Shown here: in pieces, positions 18,672 through 27,762 of the stretch
How the letters are laid out: every line of letters starts with the position of its first letter
How positions within the stretch are numbered: the stretch's first letter is position 1
From: Bradyrhizobium embrapense
Lineage (GTDB): Bacteria > Pseudomonadota > Alphaproteobacteria > Rhizobiales > Xanthobacteraceae
Reading direction: 5' to 3'
Length of the DNA stretch: 64,000 bases
Assembly (NCBI RefSeq): GCF_001189235.2
Contig: NZ_LFIP02000003.1
Coordinates: forward strand, 806,001-870,000
Translations under genes and position numbers: made by a program
The notes under the pieces: generated by a model
What the model saw: the letters and a program-made list of their open reading frames with translations, nothing else
Database searches by the model: none
Told to the model about the DNA's origin: nothing

Positions 18672-19135
18672 ATCAGCCGGAAGTGCATCAGGCCGGCGTG
18701 CGCGACGTCGCGTTCGGCGAACGCGTCAAGATCGTCGAGCCCTGCAATCTCTACGGCTGCACGGTCGGCGACGACTGCTTCATCGGGCCTTTCACCGAAA
18801 TCCAGAAGGGCGTGGTGGTCGGAGCGCGCACCCGCGTGCAATCGCATGCCTTCGTCTGCGAGCTCGTCACCATCGGCGAGGACTGTTTCGTCGGGCACGG
18901 CGTGATGTTCGTCAACGACACGTTCGCAACCGGCGGCCCGGCGCGCGGCCGCAAGGAGCTGTGGCGCGAGACCGTGATCGGCAACCGGGTGTCGATCGGC
19001 TCTAACGCCACGATCATGCCGGTCAGGATCACTGATGACGTCGTCATCGGCGCAGGGTCTGTCGTGACCAAGGACATCACGACATCAGGCACCTATGCCG
19101 GCAATCCGGCGCGCCGGCTGCTGGCGAGCCAATAG
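18668..19135 (+). CDS. wbpD: Left-handed beta-helix N-acetyltransferase (WbpD-like)
   Basis: 155 residues starting at GTG 18668. Hexapeptide repeats of the [LIV]Gxxxx type run through most of the protein (VGDDCFIGPFTEIQKGVVVG, TIGEDCFVGHGVMFVND, IGNRVSIGSNATIMPV), ending in NPARRL as in this acyltransferase family. The predicted reaction is acetyl-CoA-dependent acetylation of the 3-amino group of UDP-GlcNAc3NA, giving UDP-GlcNAc3NAcA, the substrate of WbpI. It is translationally coupled to wbpB and followed 10 bases later by the aminotransferase. Confidence 0.87.
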   Translation: MNQPEVHQAGVRDVAFGERVKIVEPCNLYGCTVGDDCFIGPFTEIQKGVVVGARTRVQSHAFVCELVTIGEDCFVGHGVMFVNDTFATGGPARGRKELWRETVIGNRVSIGSNATIMPVRITDDVVIGAGSVVTKDITTSGTYAGNPARRLLASQ

Positions 19136-19145
19136 GGGAATATCG

Positions 19146-20243
19146 ATGCCGGTGCCGTATGCCGATCTGCAACTGCAGTACCAGTCGATCAAGGACGAGA
19201 TCGATGCGGCGATCGCCGGCGTGATCCGCGACAACGCCTTCATTCGCGGCAGCTATGTCGACGCCTTCGAACGCGAGTTTGCCGCGGCTGCCGAGGTCGC
19301 TCACTGCGTGTCCTGCGCCAACGGCACCGATGCGCTTTATCTTGCGATGCGGGCGCTGAAGGTGAAGCCGGGCGATGAGGTGATCACGACGGCGCATTCC
19401 TGGATATCGACTGCGGCGATGATCACCCATTCCGGCGCCACCGTCGTGTTCTGCGACACCGATGATGCGACATTCACGATCGATCCGGCAACGATCGAGG
19501 CCGCGATCACGCCGCGCACCGTCGGCATTATCCCGGTGCATTTGTACGGCCAGCCCGCAGACATGGACGCGATCATGGCGATCGCGCAGAAGCACAAGCT
19601 CTGGGTGATCGAGGACTGCGCCCAGGCCCATCTCGCGCGCTACAAGGGCCGCATGGTCGGCACGTTCGGCGAGGCCGCGACCTATTCATTCTATCCCGGC
19701 AAGAATCTCGGCGCGATGGGTGATGCCGGCGCGGTCGTCACCAACGATGCGGCGCTCGCCGAGCGAATGGCGATGCTGGCGCGCCATGGCGGGCTGGTGA
19801 AGCACCAGCACCACATCGAGGGCGTCAACAGCCGGCTCGACGGGATGCAGGCTGCGATCCTCTCGGCCAAGCTGCCGCATCTCACCGCCTGGACAGAGGC
19901 CCGCCAGGCCGCAGCCGAGGTCTACGATGCCGGCCTCAACCAGATCGAAGACGTCGTCGTGCCCGAGGTGGCGCCGGCGCGCAGCCACGTCTACCACCTT
20001 TACACGATCAGGCATCCGCGCCGCGACGCGCTCGCCGCGCACCTCAACGCCAATGGCGTGCAGACCGCGATCAACTACCCGACCGCGCTGCCATTCCTGC
20101 CGGCCTACGCCCGGTTTGGCCACCGGCCGGAGCAATTCCCCAACGCCCATCGCGATCAGGGCCAGATTCTCTCAATCCCGATGTTCGCCGAGATCACGCG
20201 TCAGCAGCAGGACGAGGTGATCGATCTGGTCCGCAAGTTCTGA
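19146..20243 (+). CDS. wbpE: DegT/DnrJ/EryC1 aminotransferase (WbpE-like)
   Basis: 365 residues from ATG 19146 (AGGGGAAT upstream); an in-frame extension from 19095 overlaps wbpD and is rejected. VPYADLQLQY at the N-terminus, CANGTDALYLAMRAL, VIEDCAQAH and SFYPGKNLGAMGDAG (catalytic Lys that binds PLP) identify the family. The WbpE reaction uses glutamate to aminate the 3-keto group of the WbpB product. Together with wbpA, B, D and I this gives every step from UDP-GlcNAc to UDP-ManNAc3NAcA. Last gene of this plus-strand run. Confidence 0.88.
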   Translation: MPVPYADLQLQYQSIKDEIDAAIAGVIRDNAFIRGSYVDAFEREFAAAAEVAHCVSCANGTDALYLAMRALKVKPGDEVITTAHSWISTAAMITHSGATVVFCDTDDATFTIDPATIEAAITPRTVGIIPVHLYGQPADMDAIMAIAQKHKLWVIEDCAQAHLARYKGRMVGTFGEAATYSFYPGKNLGAMGDAGAVVTNDAALAERMAMLARHGGLVKHQHHIEGVNSRLDGMQAAILSAKLPHLTAWTEARQAAAEVYDAGLNQIEDVVVPEVAPARSHVYHLYTIRHPRRDALAAHLNANGVQTAINYPTALPFLPAYARFGHRPEQFPNAHRDQGQILSIPMFAEITRQQQDEVIDLVRKF

Positions 20244-20275
20244 TCGCCATGGCCGCCTCGCGCCGGGCGCCGGGC

Positions 20276-20806
20276 TCAGCTTCGCTGCAGCAGCGGCTTC
20301 AGGAACACTTCCAGATTGGGGCCTGAGAACAGATAGCCCCTTACGCCCGCCGCGCGCGCGGCTTCGAGATCGGTTGGCTGATCGCCGATCAAAAAGCTTC
20401 GTTCAACGTCGACCGGAAAGCGCTCCAGCAGATCGGTGATCATGCCCGGCGACGGTTTGCGTCGGGGGCTGACCTGCCGGTATCGCTCAACGGACCCTTC
20501 AGGATGGAACGGGCAATACTCGAAGGCGTCGATATGCGCGCCGATCTTGCCGAGCTCGGCCGCCATCCAGTCGTGAAGCTGCTGGACGTGCGCCTCCTCA
20601 TAGAGGCCTCTTGCGACACCTGACTGGTTGGTCACGACGAACGCAAGATAGCCCATGTCGTTGGCGGCCTTCACCGCCTCGCGCGCCCCGTCGATCCAGA
20701 TCAGCCTGTGACTCTCGAACAGATAGCCGATATCCTGGTTCAGGACGCCGTCCCGATCGAAGAAAACCGCCGGCCGTCGCGGCTCACTTCCGGAAGCGCT
20801 ATTCAT
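20276..20806 (-). CDS. gmhB: D-glycero-manno-heptose 1,7-bisphosphate phosphatase-like HAD protein
   Basis: 176 residues. HAD motifs are all present: FFDRDGVLN (nucleophile Asp), VVTNQSGVARG, RRKPSPGM and LIGDQPTDLEAA. The zinc loop typical of GmhB/HisB-N normally has C-x-H and a later C-x-C. Here CPFHP is kept but the second pair reads VSPRR, so the structural zinc site is probably lost. It would dephosphorylate a sugar bisphosphate, most likely a heptose for the LPS core. It is convergent with wbpE and 95 bases from the next minus-strand gene. Confidence 0.8.
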   Translation of the reverse strand: MNSASGSEPRRPAVFFDRDGVLNQDIGYLFESHRLIWIDGAREAVKAANDMGYLAFVVTNQSGVARGLYEEAHVQQLHDWMAAELGKIGAHIDAFEYCPFHPEGSVERYRQVSPRRKPSPGMITDLLERFPVDVERSFLIGDQPTDLEAARAAGVRGYLFSGPNLEVFLKPLLQRS

Positions 20807-20901
20807 GAGGTGATGATCCCGTCTCCGCGAGGCATGAACCAGCTCAATAGTTCACAATGCCGCGCGCGACAACGTGGATTGGACCACACGGGGTGGTCGG
20901 C

Positions 20902-22125
20902 TCATCGTTCGTCGGCGATCACCTTGCCGTCGTTCGGCAGTGCGCCGGCGCCGACCAGCTCGACGACGCCGCCGAGCTTGGTCACGGCACGCAGCGTGGC
21001 CGCAACCTCGTCCTGCAGGGTGCCGGCCGGAGAAGTGCATTCGGCTTTCAGCGTCATCGCGTCAGCCTCGCCAGCGCGCGTGACCACGAGGCGCAGCCGT
21101 CCGAGTGCGGGATGACGCTTGCCGATTTCCGCGATCTGCTCCGGGCGCACGAACATGCCCTTGACCTTGGTGGTTTGGTCGGCGCGGCCCATCCAGCCCT
21201 TGATGCGCATGTTGGTGCGCCCGCACGGGCTCGCGCCCGGCAGGGCCGCGGTCAAATCGCCGAGCGCGAGGCGGATCCAGGGATGATGCGGATCGAGCGA
21301 GGTCACCACGATCTCGCCGACGTCCCCCGGCGCGACAGGATCCCCGGTGCCGGGCTTGACGATCTCCAGGATCAGCTCCTCATTGACCGTCATCCCCTCG
21401 CGCGCCGGCGTCTCGAATGCGATCAGGCCGAGATCGGCGGTGCCGAAGGCCTGGTAGGCCTCGACGCCGCGCGCCTTCATCTCCTCCTGCAACGATTGCG
21501 GAAATGCCGCGCCTGAGACCAGCGCGCGCTTGATCGAGGACACGTCGCGGCCGCCCGCGGCGGCGGCGTCGAGCAGTATCTTCAGGAAATCGGGTGTGCC
21601 GCTATAGCCGACCGGCCGATAGGCCTCGATCAGCTCGAATTGCTGCTCGGTATTCCCTGGGCCAGCCGGGATCACGGCACAACCGAGTGCCCGCGCCGAG
21701 GCGTCGAAGATGAAGCCGCCGGGGGTCAGGTGATAGCTGAAGGTGTTCAGCACCACGTCCCCCTCGCGAAAGCCCGCCGCAAACAGCGCCCGCGCCCCGC
21801 GCCAGGGGTCGGCCTGGCGGCCTTCCGGCTCGAAGATCGGTCCGGGCGAGGTGAACAGCCGCGCAAACGCGCCGGGCTTCTCGGCCACGAACCCGCCGAA
21901 CGGCGGGGCGGCCTTGTGCAAGGCCGGCAGCTCCGATTTGCGCAGGACCGGCAGCCCCGCCAGCGCTTGCCGGCTGGAGATGGAGGCGGGATCGATGCCC
22001 CTCAGCAAATTGGCATAGGCGGGCGCTGCCATCGCCTTGCGCAGCACGTCCGGCAGCCGGGCGAACAGGGCGGCCTCGCGCTCGGCCGGATCGCGCGTTT
22101 CAAGGGCGTCGTAATGGTCGGTCAT
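20902..22125 (-). CDS. Phenylacetate-CoA ligase-like (PaaK-type) adenylate-forming protein
   Basis: 407 residues. It follows the PaaK pattern: an N-terminal helical part with FARLPDVLRKAMAAPAYANLL, FTSPGPIFEPEGRQAD, GYSGTPDFLKILLDAA, EAYQAFGTADLGLIAFE and the C-terminal hinge GWMGRADQTTKVKGMFVRP. The family forms acyl-adenylates from aromatic or other carboxylic acids and transfers them to CoA. It sits beside an importer operon that includes a second acyl-CoA ligase, suggesting import and activation of a carboxylic acid. Divergent from the AGE-family gene at 22221. Confidence 0.8.
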   Translation of the reverse strand: MTDHYDALETRDPAEREAALFARLPDVLRKAMAAPAYANLLRGIDPASISSRQALAGLPVLRKSELPALHKAAPPFGGFVAEKPGAFARLFTSPGPIFEPEGRQADPWRGARALFAAGFREGDVVLNTFSYHLTPGGFIFDASARALGCAVIPAGPGNTEQQFELIEAYRPVGYSGTPDFLKILLDAAAAGGRDVSSIKRALVSGAAFPQSLQEEMKARGVEAYQAFGTADLGLIAFETPAREGMTVNEELILEIVKPGTGDPVAPGDVGEIVVTSLDPHHPWIRLALGDLTAALPGASPCGRTNMRIKGWMGRADQTTKVKGMFVRPEQIAEIGKRHPALGRLRLVVTRAGEADAMTLKAECTSPAGTLQDEVAATLRAVTKLGGVVELVGAGALPNDGKVIADER

Positions 22126-22220
22126 GGCAGGTCCTTGGGAGGATTTGCGCAGGTGGCGTGCCGGTCCGCCCGTGCTATCAGACGGTGACCGCTGATATTG
22201 GGATGGTTCCAGGGAGCACG

Positions 22221-23369
22221 ATGGCTGAGGCAGAGAGCGTTGCGGCGGACGGGGCCGCCGACGTCGTCGGGAGGTTGAAGCGCCGCATCATCGACCACGC
22301 CTTGCCGCTGTGGTCGACGGTCGGCTGGGACGGCACGGCCGGCGGCTTTGTCGACCGGCTGCATCAGGATGGGACAGCCGACAACGCCGCGCCGCGCCGG
22401 ATCATGGTGCAGGCGCGCCAGATCTACTGCTACGCCAAGGCGGCCCAGATGGGCTGGTATCCCGAGGGGCGCGCGATCGCGCTGAAGGGGCTGGACTACC
22501 TGCTGGCCAAGGCCAAGGCGCCGGACGGCCGGCCGGGCTTCGTGTTCAGCCTGACGCCGGACGGCGGCGTGCATGACCCGCTGCGTGACACCTACGGCCA
22601 TGCCTTCGTGCTGCTCGCGCTGGCGACCGCCTATGGTCTTGACCAGGATGCCCAGATCCGCGCCGAGATCGACGCGCTGCTGTCGTTCCTCGACACCCAG
22701 CTGCGCTCGCCCCATGGCGGTTTCCACGAAGGCCTGCCGCCGTCGATGCCGCGCCGGCAGAATCCGCAAATGCATCTCTTCGAGGCGATGATCGCCTGCT
22801 TCGACGCAACCCACGATTTGTCGTTCCAGAACCGCGCCGGCGATTTCTTCGCCCTGTTCCTCGCTAACCTGTACGACAAGCAGATGCACACGCTCGGCGA
22901 ATATTTCGAGGAGGACTGGTCGAAGATCCCGCCGGTCAGCGTCGAGCCCGGCCACCTCGCGGAATGGGTCTGGCTGCTGAAGGGGTTTGAACGGATCACC
23001 GGCTGCCCCACCGGACGCCCGCGCGGCGAGCTCCTGGCCTCCGCGCTGCGCTATCGCGACGCCACCGGCTGCCTGATCGACGAGGGCGATACCGAGGGCA
23101 ACATCCGCCGTCACACGAGGCGGCTGTGGCCGCAGAGCGAGCTGGCCAAGGCCTGGATCGCGCAGGCGGAGTCGGGCGAAGCCGGCGCTGCGGACGAGGC
23201 CCGCGCGGCGCTGGTGCTGCTGGAGCGGCACTATTTCAGCCATCCTGTGCGAGGGGGCTGGTACGACCAGTTCGACCGCGAGGGCAGATCGCTGGTCACC
23301 ACGATCCCGGCGTCGTCTTTCTACCATGTGCTCTGCGCGGTCACTGAAGCCGAGCAGGTGCTCGGATAG
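22221..23369 (+). CDS. AGE-family epimerase/isomerase (N-acylglucosamine 2-epimerase or mannose isomerase type)
   Basis: 382 residues from ATG 22221 with AGGGAG upstream; the open frame from 22158 is less likely. An (alpha/alpha)6-barrel family recognised by RIMVQARQIYCYAKAA, DTYGHAFVLLALA, EPGHLAEWVWLLKGFE and RRLWPQSELAKAW, which contain the conserved Arg and His residues of the active site. The family interconverts GlcNAc/ManNAc or aldose/ketose sugars, and sequence alone does not settle which. Possibly supplies sugars for the nearby polysaccharide genes; no operon partner on this strand. Confidence 0.85.
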   Translation: MAEAESVAADGAADVVGRLKRRIIDHALPLWSTVGWDGTAGGFVDRLHQDGTADNAAPRRIMVQARQIYCYAKAAQMGWYPEGRAIALKGLDYLLAKAKAPDGRPGFVFSLTPDGGVHDPLRDTYGHAFVLLALATAYGLDQDAQIRAEIDALLSFLDTQLRSPHGGFHEGLPPSMPRRQNPQMHLFEAMIACFDATHDLSFQNRAGDFFALFLANLYDKQMHTLGEYFEEDWSKIPPVSVEPGHLAEWVWLLKGFERITGCPTGRPRGELLASALRYRDATGCLIDEGDTEGNIRRHTRRLWPQSELAKAWIAQAESGEAGAADEARAALVLLERHYFSHPVRGGWYDQFDREGRSLVTTIPASSFYHVLCAVTEAEQVLG

Positions 23370-23434
23370 AACCGCCTTCCTGTTCTGACGCGTTTTCTGC
23401 ACACGCAACTCCGCCCGAAAACGCCCCGATATCC

Positions 23435-24283
23435 TCACAGCCAGCGCTTGCGCCGCTTGAAGCTCTTCAGGTTCTTGAAGCTCTTGCGCTGGTCGCCGGC
23501 GCCGCCGAGGTAGAACTCCTTGACGTCCTCATTGTCGCGCAGCTCGTCGGCGGAGCCGTCGAGCACCACCTTGCCCTGTTCCATGATGTAGCCGTGGCTC
23601 GCGACCGACAGCGCGGCGCGGGCGTTCTGCTCGACCAGGAGGATCGTGACGCCAAGATCGCGGTTGATCTCCTTGATGATCGCGAACACTTCCTTGACCA
23701 GCAGCGGCGACAGCCCCATCGAGGGCTCGTCCATCAGGATCATCTTCGGGCGCGCCATCAGCGCGCGGCCGATCGCGAGCATCTGCTGCTCGCCGCCGGA
23801 GAGATAGCCGGCAAGGCCGGTGCGCTCCTTGAGGCGCGGGAAATATTTGAACACCATGTCGATATCATCAGAGACCTCACCGTCGCGGCGCGTGAAGGCG
23901 CCGAGCCGCAAATTCTCCAGCGAGGTCATGTCGGCGACGATGCGTCGGCCTTCCATCACCTGGAAGATGCCGCGGCGGACGATCTTGTCCGGGTCGATGC
24001 CGTTGATGCGCTGGCCCTCGAACAGGATCTCGCCGCGGGTGACTTCGCCGTCCTCGGTCTTGAGCAGGCCGGAGATCGCCTTCAGCGTGGTCGACTTGCC
24101 GGCGCCGTTGGCGCCGAGCAGCGCCACGATCGCGCCCTTCGGCACTTCGAGGCTGAGGCCGCGCAGCACCAGGATGACGTCGTCATAGACGACCTCGATG
24201 TTGTTGACGCTGAGCAGCGGCGGCGGCGGGACTGCCGTCGGTGCTGGCCGTGTTGCTTCGACGCTTTGGGTCATGATCCGCAT
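23435..24283 (-). CDS. ABC transporter ATP-binding protein, LivF-type (importer cluster 1)
   Basis: About 282 residues from ATG 24283 (GGAG just upstream); GTG 24286 and ATG 24274 are alternatives. Walker A GANGAGKST, signature YLSGGEQQM, Walker B ILMDEPSMGLSP and switch VEQNA match LivF ATPases of branched-chain-type (HAAT) importers. The C-terminal tail is basic (KSFKNLKSFKRRKRWL). Last gene of the minus-strand operon that contains binding protein, two permeases and the LivG-type ATPase. A repeat with hairpins at 24298-24409 separates it from the binding-protein gene. Confidence 0.9.
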   Translation of the reverse strand: MRIMTQSVEATRPAPTAVPPPPLLSVNNIEVVYDDVILVLRGLSLEVPKGAIVALLGANGAGKSTTLKAISGLLKTEDGEVTRGEILFEGQRINGIDPDKIVRRGIFQVMEGRRIVADMTSLENLRLGAFTRRDGEVSDDIDMVFKYFPRLKERTGLAGYLSGGEQQMLAIGRALMARPKMILMDEPSMGLSPLLVKEVFAIIKEINRDLGVTILLVEQNARAALSVASHGYIMEQGKVVLDGSADELRDNEDVKEFYLGGAGDQRKSFKNLKSFKRRKRWL

Positions 24284-24297
24284 CACTCTCCGTTGTC

Positions 24298-24409
24298 GTC
24301 ACCCGCGTTTGCGCAACGGCGCACTCGAGCGGGTGACCCAGTATTCCAGAGACGTTCGAAGCCAACGGAGAGGCCGCGGCGTACTGGATCCCCCGCTTTC
24401 GCGGGGGAT
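24298..24409. repeat. Intergenic palindromic repeat with two stem-loops
   Basis: Two hairpins: GTCACCCGC/GCGGGTGAC at 24298-24337 and ATCCCCCGC-tttc-GCGGGGGAT at 24388-24409. It lies between the binding-protein stop and the downstream ATPase start on the minus strand. The sequence resembles common Bradyrhizobiaceae intergenic repeats. Such structures often lower expression of distal ABC genes relative to the binding protein. Confidence 0.7.
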
Positions 24410-24437
24410 GACGGACTTGTTTGTGGCGATTGTCTCC

Positions 24438-25721
24438 TCACCAGCCGAACCATTCCGGCTTGCGCGGCAGTTCGACGGTCTTCACCTTCTCGAGCTTGAT
24501 CGTGCCCTTGGCCATCAGGTCGTTGATGTCGCCATCGGTCGCGCCGGAAACCTTGGCGCGATAGAGATCGACCTTGGTCGTCGGGCGATGATCCTTCTCG
24601 GTCCAGTTCGACGGATTGCAGACGCCGTCCATGCCAGCCGGCACCCAGTCCTTCTTCTGGTAGAAGCCCTTGGCGACGTTCTCGCCGGTGGCGCCGCCGT
24701 TCTTGGCGGCCCAATCCAGCGCTTCCTTCATGTAGAGCGCGCTGCAGACCGCGGCGATGTAGTGCACCGGCCGATAGACCTTGCCCGACGGATCGGACAT
24801 CTTCGAGATCTCCATCACTGTCTTCATGCCGGGCGCATTGCCGCCCCAGCCGACCGCCGTGCGCAGCGGGAAGATCACGCCGTCGGCGGCATCGCCCGCG
24901 GTCTTGGCCGCGTTCTCGTCCATGCCCCAGACGTTAGAGAGGAACTGGACGTCGACGCCGGCGGTCTTGCAGGCCTTCATGACCGAGATGTTCGAGGCTG
25001 CGGTGTTGCCGAGATAGGCGTAGTTGGCGCCGGAGCTCTTCAGGCTGAGGCACTGCGCCGAGTAGTCGCCGGGCGACAGCGCGAACACCAGAGGCGGCAG
25101 CACCTCGAACCCGAGCTCGGTCGCGAGCGCTTCACCGGCGGCCTTCGGCGCGTTCGGATAGGGATGGTTGGCGCCCATGTGGACGAATTTGGGCTTGCCG
25201 GGCTTGCCCTTGGCCTTCCAGTCCTCGGCCGCCCAGGTCAGCTCGGCGCGCAGCGCGTCCGAGTAGCTCGGGCCGTAGAAGAAGTTGTACGGCGCGGGCT
25301 TGGCCTTGCCGCTGGTGCCTTCGGGATCGGTCAGCGCGGCCGCATAGGAGCCCGACATGTCGGGGATCTTGTCCTGCGCCAGGAAGCCGGTCAGCGCCTC
25401 GGTATCCGCCGTGCCCCAGCCCATGATCGCCGCGACCTTGCCGTCGGGCGCCGACCATTTCTTGTACAGCGCGATCGCGCGCGGCACCTGATAGCCATAG
25501 TCGTTGCTGTCGGCATTGATCTGCTTGCCGCCGACGCCGCCGTTTTTATTGACCCAGGCGAAGGTATCGACGACGCCCTGGCCATAGGGCGTGCCGACGT
25601 CCGAGGTGCCGCCCGAGAGGTCCTGCAGATGGCCGATGGCGATCTGCGCCTGCGCGGTGGCGGCCGCGCCGCTGACCAGCAGCGCGAGGGAGACCGAGCT
25701 CAAAAGGGATCTAATCGTCAT
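24438..25721 (-). CDS. ABC transporter substrate-binding protein (branched-chain type, cluster 1)
   Basis: 427 residues with a Sec signal peptide (about 1-26, ending in AAATAQAQ). The mature part begins IAIGHLQDLSGGTSDVGTPYGQG, typical of periplasmic-binding-protein type 1 (LivJ/HAAT) receptors, followed by VAAIMGWGTADTEAL. It delivers an unidentified substrate to the permeases encoded upstream on the same strand. The embedded acyl-CoA ligase gene in the operon hints at an organic acid rather than an amino acid, an inference from context. Confidence 0.88.
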   Translation of the reverse strand: MTIRSLLSSVSLALLVSGAAATAQAQIAIGHLQDLSGGTSDVGTPYGQGVVDTFAWVNKNGGVGGKQINADSNDYGYQVPRAIALYKKWSAPDGKVAAIMGWGTADTEALTGFLAQDKIPDMSGSYAAALTDPEGTSGKAKPAPYNFFYGPSYSDALRAELTWAAEDWKAKGKPGKPKFVHMGANHPYPNAPKAAGEALATELGFEVLPPLVFALSPGDYSAQCLSLKSSGANYAYLGNTAASNISVMKACKTAGVDVQFLSNVWGMDENAAKTAGDAADGVIFPLRTAVGWGGNAPGMKTVMEISKMSDPSGKVYRPVHYIAAVCSALYMKEALDWAAKNGGATGENVAKGFYQKKDWVPAGMDGVCNPSNWTEKDHRPTTKVDLYRAKVSGATDGDINDLMAKGTIKLEKVKTVELPRKPEWFGW

Positions 25722-25771
25722 TGTTGTTTCCTCCTTTTATTCGTTGAACCGAATTTGAGTTGTTCCAAGCG

Positions 25772-26845
25772 TCAGTGCGAGAACGGATATAGCTTCCAGT
25801 AGGCCTTGATCTGCCGCCAGCGATGCGCGAGCCCATCCGGCTCGAACATCAAAAAGCCGATGATGATCAGGCCGATCGCGATCTCGCGCAGGAATGTGAT
25901 GTTGTTGTTGAGCTGCAGCGCCTTGTCGATGGCGCCGCCCTTCAGCCAGGCGCTCAGCCATTCCATCGATTCCGGGAGCAGCACCACGAAGGCCGTTCCC
26001 ATCAGCGTGCCCATCACCGAGCCGGTGCCGCCAATGATGACCATGGCGAGGAACAGTACCGAGCGCTCGATGCCGAAGCCTTCCTGCGAAACCACGAGCT
26101 GATAATGCGCGTAGAGCGCGCCGGCGATGCCGGCAAAGAACGCGGCAAGCCCGAACGACAGCGTCCGATACTTGGTCAGGTTGATGCCCATGATCTCCGC
26201 GGAGAGATAGTGGTCGCGGATCGCGACCAGTGCACGGCCGTCGCGGGTGCGCATCAGATTGGTGACCAGCAGATAGCTGATCACCATGTAGGCGAGCACG
26301 ACGTAGAAATACTGCCGGTCGCCGCGCAGAGTGTAGCCGAAGATCGAGAACGGATTGGCGCTGGCCGGCACCGAGCCGCCGGAGAACCATTCGGCGCGCG
26401 AGAAGAAGTCGAGCAGGATGTACTGCGCGGCGAGCGTTGCGATGACGAGGTAGAGTCCCTTCAGCCGCGCTGCCGGCACGCCGAACACCAGGCCGACCAG
26501 CGCCGTGATCACGCCGGCGAGGGGGATCGCGAAGAACACCGGGATCGGCGCGTTGTTGGAGATGTAGGCCGAGGTGAAGGCGCCGAACAGGAAGAAGGCG
26601 GCATGGCCGATCGAGATCTGACCGGTGAAGCCGACCAGGACGTTGAGGCCGAGCGCCGCGATCGCGAAGATGCCGATCTGGATCGCGATCGAGAGCAGGT
26701 AGTTGGACAGCAGCAGCGGCGCGAAGCAAGCGAGCGCGATGCCGGCAATCGCGAAGTTGCGGCTGGTCGCGGTCGGGAAGATCGTGGTGTCGGCCGCGTA
26801 GCTGGTGCGGAAATCGCCGGAAGGAATGAGTGTGCTTGTCGCCAT
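25772..26845 (-). CDS. ABC transporter permease, LivM-type (cluster 1)
   Basis: 357 residues, about nine hydrophobic spans. ALGLNVLVGFTGQISIGHAA is the LivM signature, and the loop GINLTKYRTLSFGLAAFFAG contacts the ATPase. Partner of the LivH-type permease, whose gene ends only 3 bases upstream. A cytoplasmic N-terminus of about 30 residues precedes the first span. Part of the minus-strand operon running from 31060 to 23435. Confidence 0.9.
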   Translation of the reverse strand: MATSTLIPSGDFRTSYAADTTIFPTATSRNFAIAGIALACFAPLLLSNYLLSIAIQIGIFAIAALGLNVLVGFTGQISIGHAAFFLFGAFTSAYISNNAPIPVFFAIPLAGVITALVGLVFGVPAARLKGLYLVIATLAAQYILLDFFSRAEWFSGGSVPASANPFSIFGYTLRGDRQYFYVVLAYMVISYLLVTNLMRTRDGRALVAIRDHYLSAEIMGINLTKYRTLSFGLAAFFAGIAGALYAHYQLVVSQEGFGIERSVLFLAMVIIGGTGSVMGTLMGTAFVVLLPESMEWLSAWLKGGAIDKALQLNNNITFLREIAIGLIIIGFLMFEPDGLAHRWRQIKAYWKLYPFSH

Positions 26846-26848
26846 GGA

Positions 26849-27742
26849 TCAGACCCGCTCGATGTCCTTGGTGCCGAACAGCCCGTACGGCTTGATCATC
26901 AGGATGATGATCAGGACGTAGAACGGCGCGATCTCATACAGATTGCCCCAGTGCAGATACTCGCTGTCGATATACTGGGCGACGTTTTCCAACAGCCCGA
27001 TGATGATGCCGCCGAGCACGGCGCCGCCGACCGAGTCGAGCCCGCCGAGGATCGCGGCCGGAAACACCTTGATGCCGTAGGCGGAGAGGCCGGACGACAC
27101 GCCGTTGACCACGGCGACCACGACGCCGGCGACGGCCGAGACCGTGGCCGAGATCGCCCACGCCATCGCGAATACGCTCTTCACGGAAATGCCGAGCGAC
27201 TGCGCGACCTGCTGGTTGAAAGCGGTAGCGCGCATCGCCAGGCCATACTTGGAGGCGCGGAAGAACCAGGCCATGCCGACCATCATGGCGAGCGAGACCA
27301 CGAGGCTCATGACGTAAACGGTCTGGATCTGCAGTCCGAACAGGCTGACCGCCTGGCTCTGGAATACGCGCGGGAACGGCTGCGGATTGACGCCGAAGAT
27401 CCACTTCAGCGCGGCCTGGAACACGGTCGAGAGGCCGATCGTCACCATGATTACGGAGATGATCGGTTCGCCGATCATCGGCCGCAGGATCACGACCTGG
27501 ATCGCGATGCCGAAGATGAACATGAACACCAGCGTGATCGGCATGCCGATCCAGAACGGCACCTGGTACTTCGTCAGCAGCGCCCAGCACACCCAGGCAC
27601 CGACCAGCAGCAATTCGCCTTGCGCGAAATTCACGACCTGCGTCGCCTTGTAGATCAGCACGAACGACATCGCGACCACGCCGTAAAGCGTGCCGACCAC
27701 GAGGCCGTTGACGATCAGCTGGATCAGGAACTGGGTGTTCAT
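26849..27742 (-). CDS. ABC transporter permease, LivH-type (cluster 1)
   Basis: 297 residues starting at MNTQFLIQLIVNG (ATG 27742); the frame is open to 27802 but that extension is repeat sequence. GTLYGVVAMSFVLIYKATQVVNFAQGE and AILGGLDSVGGAVLGG are LivH signatures, and eight spans are expected. The start codon is only 20 bases from the edge of the inverted-repeat DUF559 unit, which separates it from the acyl-CoA ligase gene that should precede it in the operon. Confidence 0.9.
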   Translation of the reverse strand: MNTQFLIQLIVNGLVVGTLYGVVAMSFVLIYKATQVVNFAQGELLLVGAWVCWALLTKYQVPFWIGMPITLVFMFIFGIAIQVVILRPMIGEPIISVIMVTIGLSTVFQAALKWIFGVNPQPFPRVFQSQAVSLFGLQIQTVYVMSLVVSLAMMVGMAWFFRASKYGLAMRATAFNQQVAQSLGISVKSVFAMAWAISATVSAVAGVVVAVVNGVSSGLSAYGIKVFPAAILGGLDSVGGAVLGGIIIGLLENVAQYIDSEYLHWGNLYEIAPFYVLIIILMIKPYGLFGTKDIERV

Positions 27743-27762
27743 GGGAGTCCGTGCTATCTTCG

